Positions 6,266 to 6,722 of a DNA stretch of 6,722 nucleotides are shown here, one piece after another; the first letter of the stretch is position 1; every line of letters begins with the position of its first letter. The translations under genes and the position numbers were made by a program. The notes under the pieces were generated by a model, which was not told where the DNA came from, searched no databases, and saw nothing but the letters and a program-made list of their open reading frames with translations. This DNA comes from Candidatus Bathyarchaeota archaeon. GTDB taxonomy: Archaea > Thermoproteota > Bathyarchaeia > Bathyarchaeales > Bathycorpusculaceae. The stretch spans positions 1 through 6,722 of the forward strand of contig DAOVMU010000083.1 in the NCBI GenBank assembly GCA_030630585.1, written 5' to 3'.

Positions 6266-6722
6266 TTGACCTTGATCGCAAAGGAAACCAATCTGCTCCT
6301 GACAGGGTTCACCATAATCTTCTTCTCTGGTTTCCTTCTTGCCAACTCCATATTAATCTGCGCTTCATTCATTCCACTTTTCATATATTTCATGAGAGCT
6401 TTCATTGCTCCTCCGGAAGTGAAAATCAAAAAAACTGGTCTGCCGAGTTCTGCAAGGCTCGACGAAACAATAGAGGTGAAAATAGCCGGCGAGATAACCG
6501 GCGGTCCTGGTGCAGTTGTCATCTGTGATGAGGTCCCAGAGCCTTTTCAACTCGTTGAAGGCAACAACTTCAAAATAGTCTCTAAGGGATTCAAGGATAA
6601 AGCATTCAGTTTTTCCTATAAGATTCAATGCACCAAATGTGGCACCTACAGGCTTGGGGTAGGTTGGGAAACGAGACATATTGTTGGATTAACTCGAACT
6701 CATGTCTCAATTGAGGAGACTG
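6266..6722 (+). CDS. DUF58 family protein, N-terminal part (3' truncated by window)
   Basis: The frame following the MoxR stop is open to the window end. It has no ATG until 6392, which would fall after the hydrophobic segments, so TTG 6266 is chosen: AGGTGA sits six bases upstream. The next TTG, at 6272, is further from that site. The 152 visible residues begin TLIAKETNLL, then two closely spaced hydrophobic helices (about 9-26 and 28-46), then a beta-rich soluble region starting at PPEVKI with GLPSSARLDETIEVKI and a GTYRLGVG strand. Two N-terminal TM helices followed by a beta domain and then a VWA-like DUF58 domain is the usual plan of these proteins; the DUF58 signature itself lies beyond the window. 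The place immediately after MoxR supports the call. A CTKC pair (C122, C125) occurs just before GTYRLG, where related proteins often have an Arg-Gly; its significance is unknown. Confidence 0.78.
   Translation, partial: MTLIAKETNLLLTGFTIIFFSGFLLANSILICASFIPLFIYFMRAFIAPPEVKIKKTGLPSSARLDETIEVKIAGEITGGPGAVVICDEVPEPFQLVEGNNFKIVSKGFKDKAFSFSYKIQCTKCGTYRLGVGWETRHIVGLTRTHVSIEET

Noticed and set aside
6244..6679. Open frames on both strands (6256-6528 plus; 6244-6522 and 6365-6679 minus) over the end of the window.
   Set aside because: They conflict with the DUF58 frame, which has a strong ribbon of evidence: ribosome binding site, two TM helices, a beta domain and its place after MoxR.

Overview
The window looks archaeal, with moderate GC content. 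AT-rich TATA-like boxes sit about 45-50 bases before the first genes of transcription units. Ribosome binding sites are of the GAGG / GGTGA type. A small four-CxxC zinc-ribbon protein of the archaeal COG2888 / HVO_2753 type is present, and one long protein has thirteen N-x-S/T sequons, all confined to its predicted outside part. The lineage cannot be fixed from this window; an uncultivated Bathyarchaeia-like or other TACK-type archaeon is only a guess.

Layout, all genes on the + strand. Bases 1-234 are the 3' end of an MFS transporter gene. Bases 235-504 are noncoding and hold a T-rich probable terminator, a 10-bp palindrome, a C-run/G-run element with a tandem repeat, an extremely A/C-rich tract and a TATA-like box. 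Bases 505-690 encode the zinc-ribbon protein. Bases 691-815 are noncoding and carry the promoter of the next unit.

From 816 to the window end runs a tightly packed operon: a four-TM protein (816-1340), a giant membrane-anchored transglutaminase-like protein with Ig-like modules and a cytoplasmic DUF4129-like tail (1325-4552), a second four-TM protein (4533-5282), a MoxR-family AAA+ ATPase (5279-6259), and the 5' part of a DUF58 gene that starts at TTG 6266 and runs off the end. Genes overlap by 4-20 bases or are separated by only a few bases.

MoxR, DUF58 and a transglutaminase/DUF4129 protein form a widely recurring gene set in bacteria and archaea, whose role is thought to be chaperone-like or in envelope maturation. 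This version is distinctive in three ways. The transglutaminase protein carries about five outside beta-sandwich modules. It has only single TM anchors instead of the multi-TM domain of bacterial TgpA. Two uncharacterised four-TM proteins are encoded around it. A reasonable inference is a membrane complex in which cytoplasmic MoxR and the DUF4129 tail communicate with an outside transglutaminase-like enzyme acting on the cell surface.
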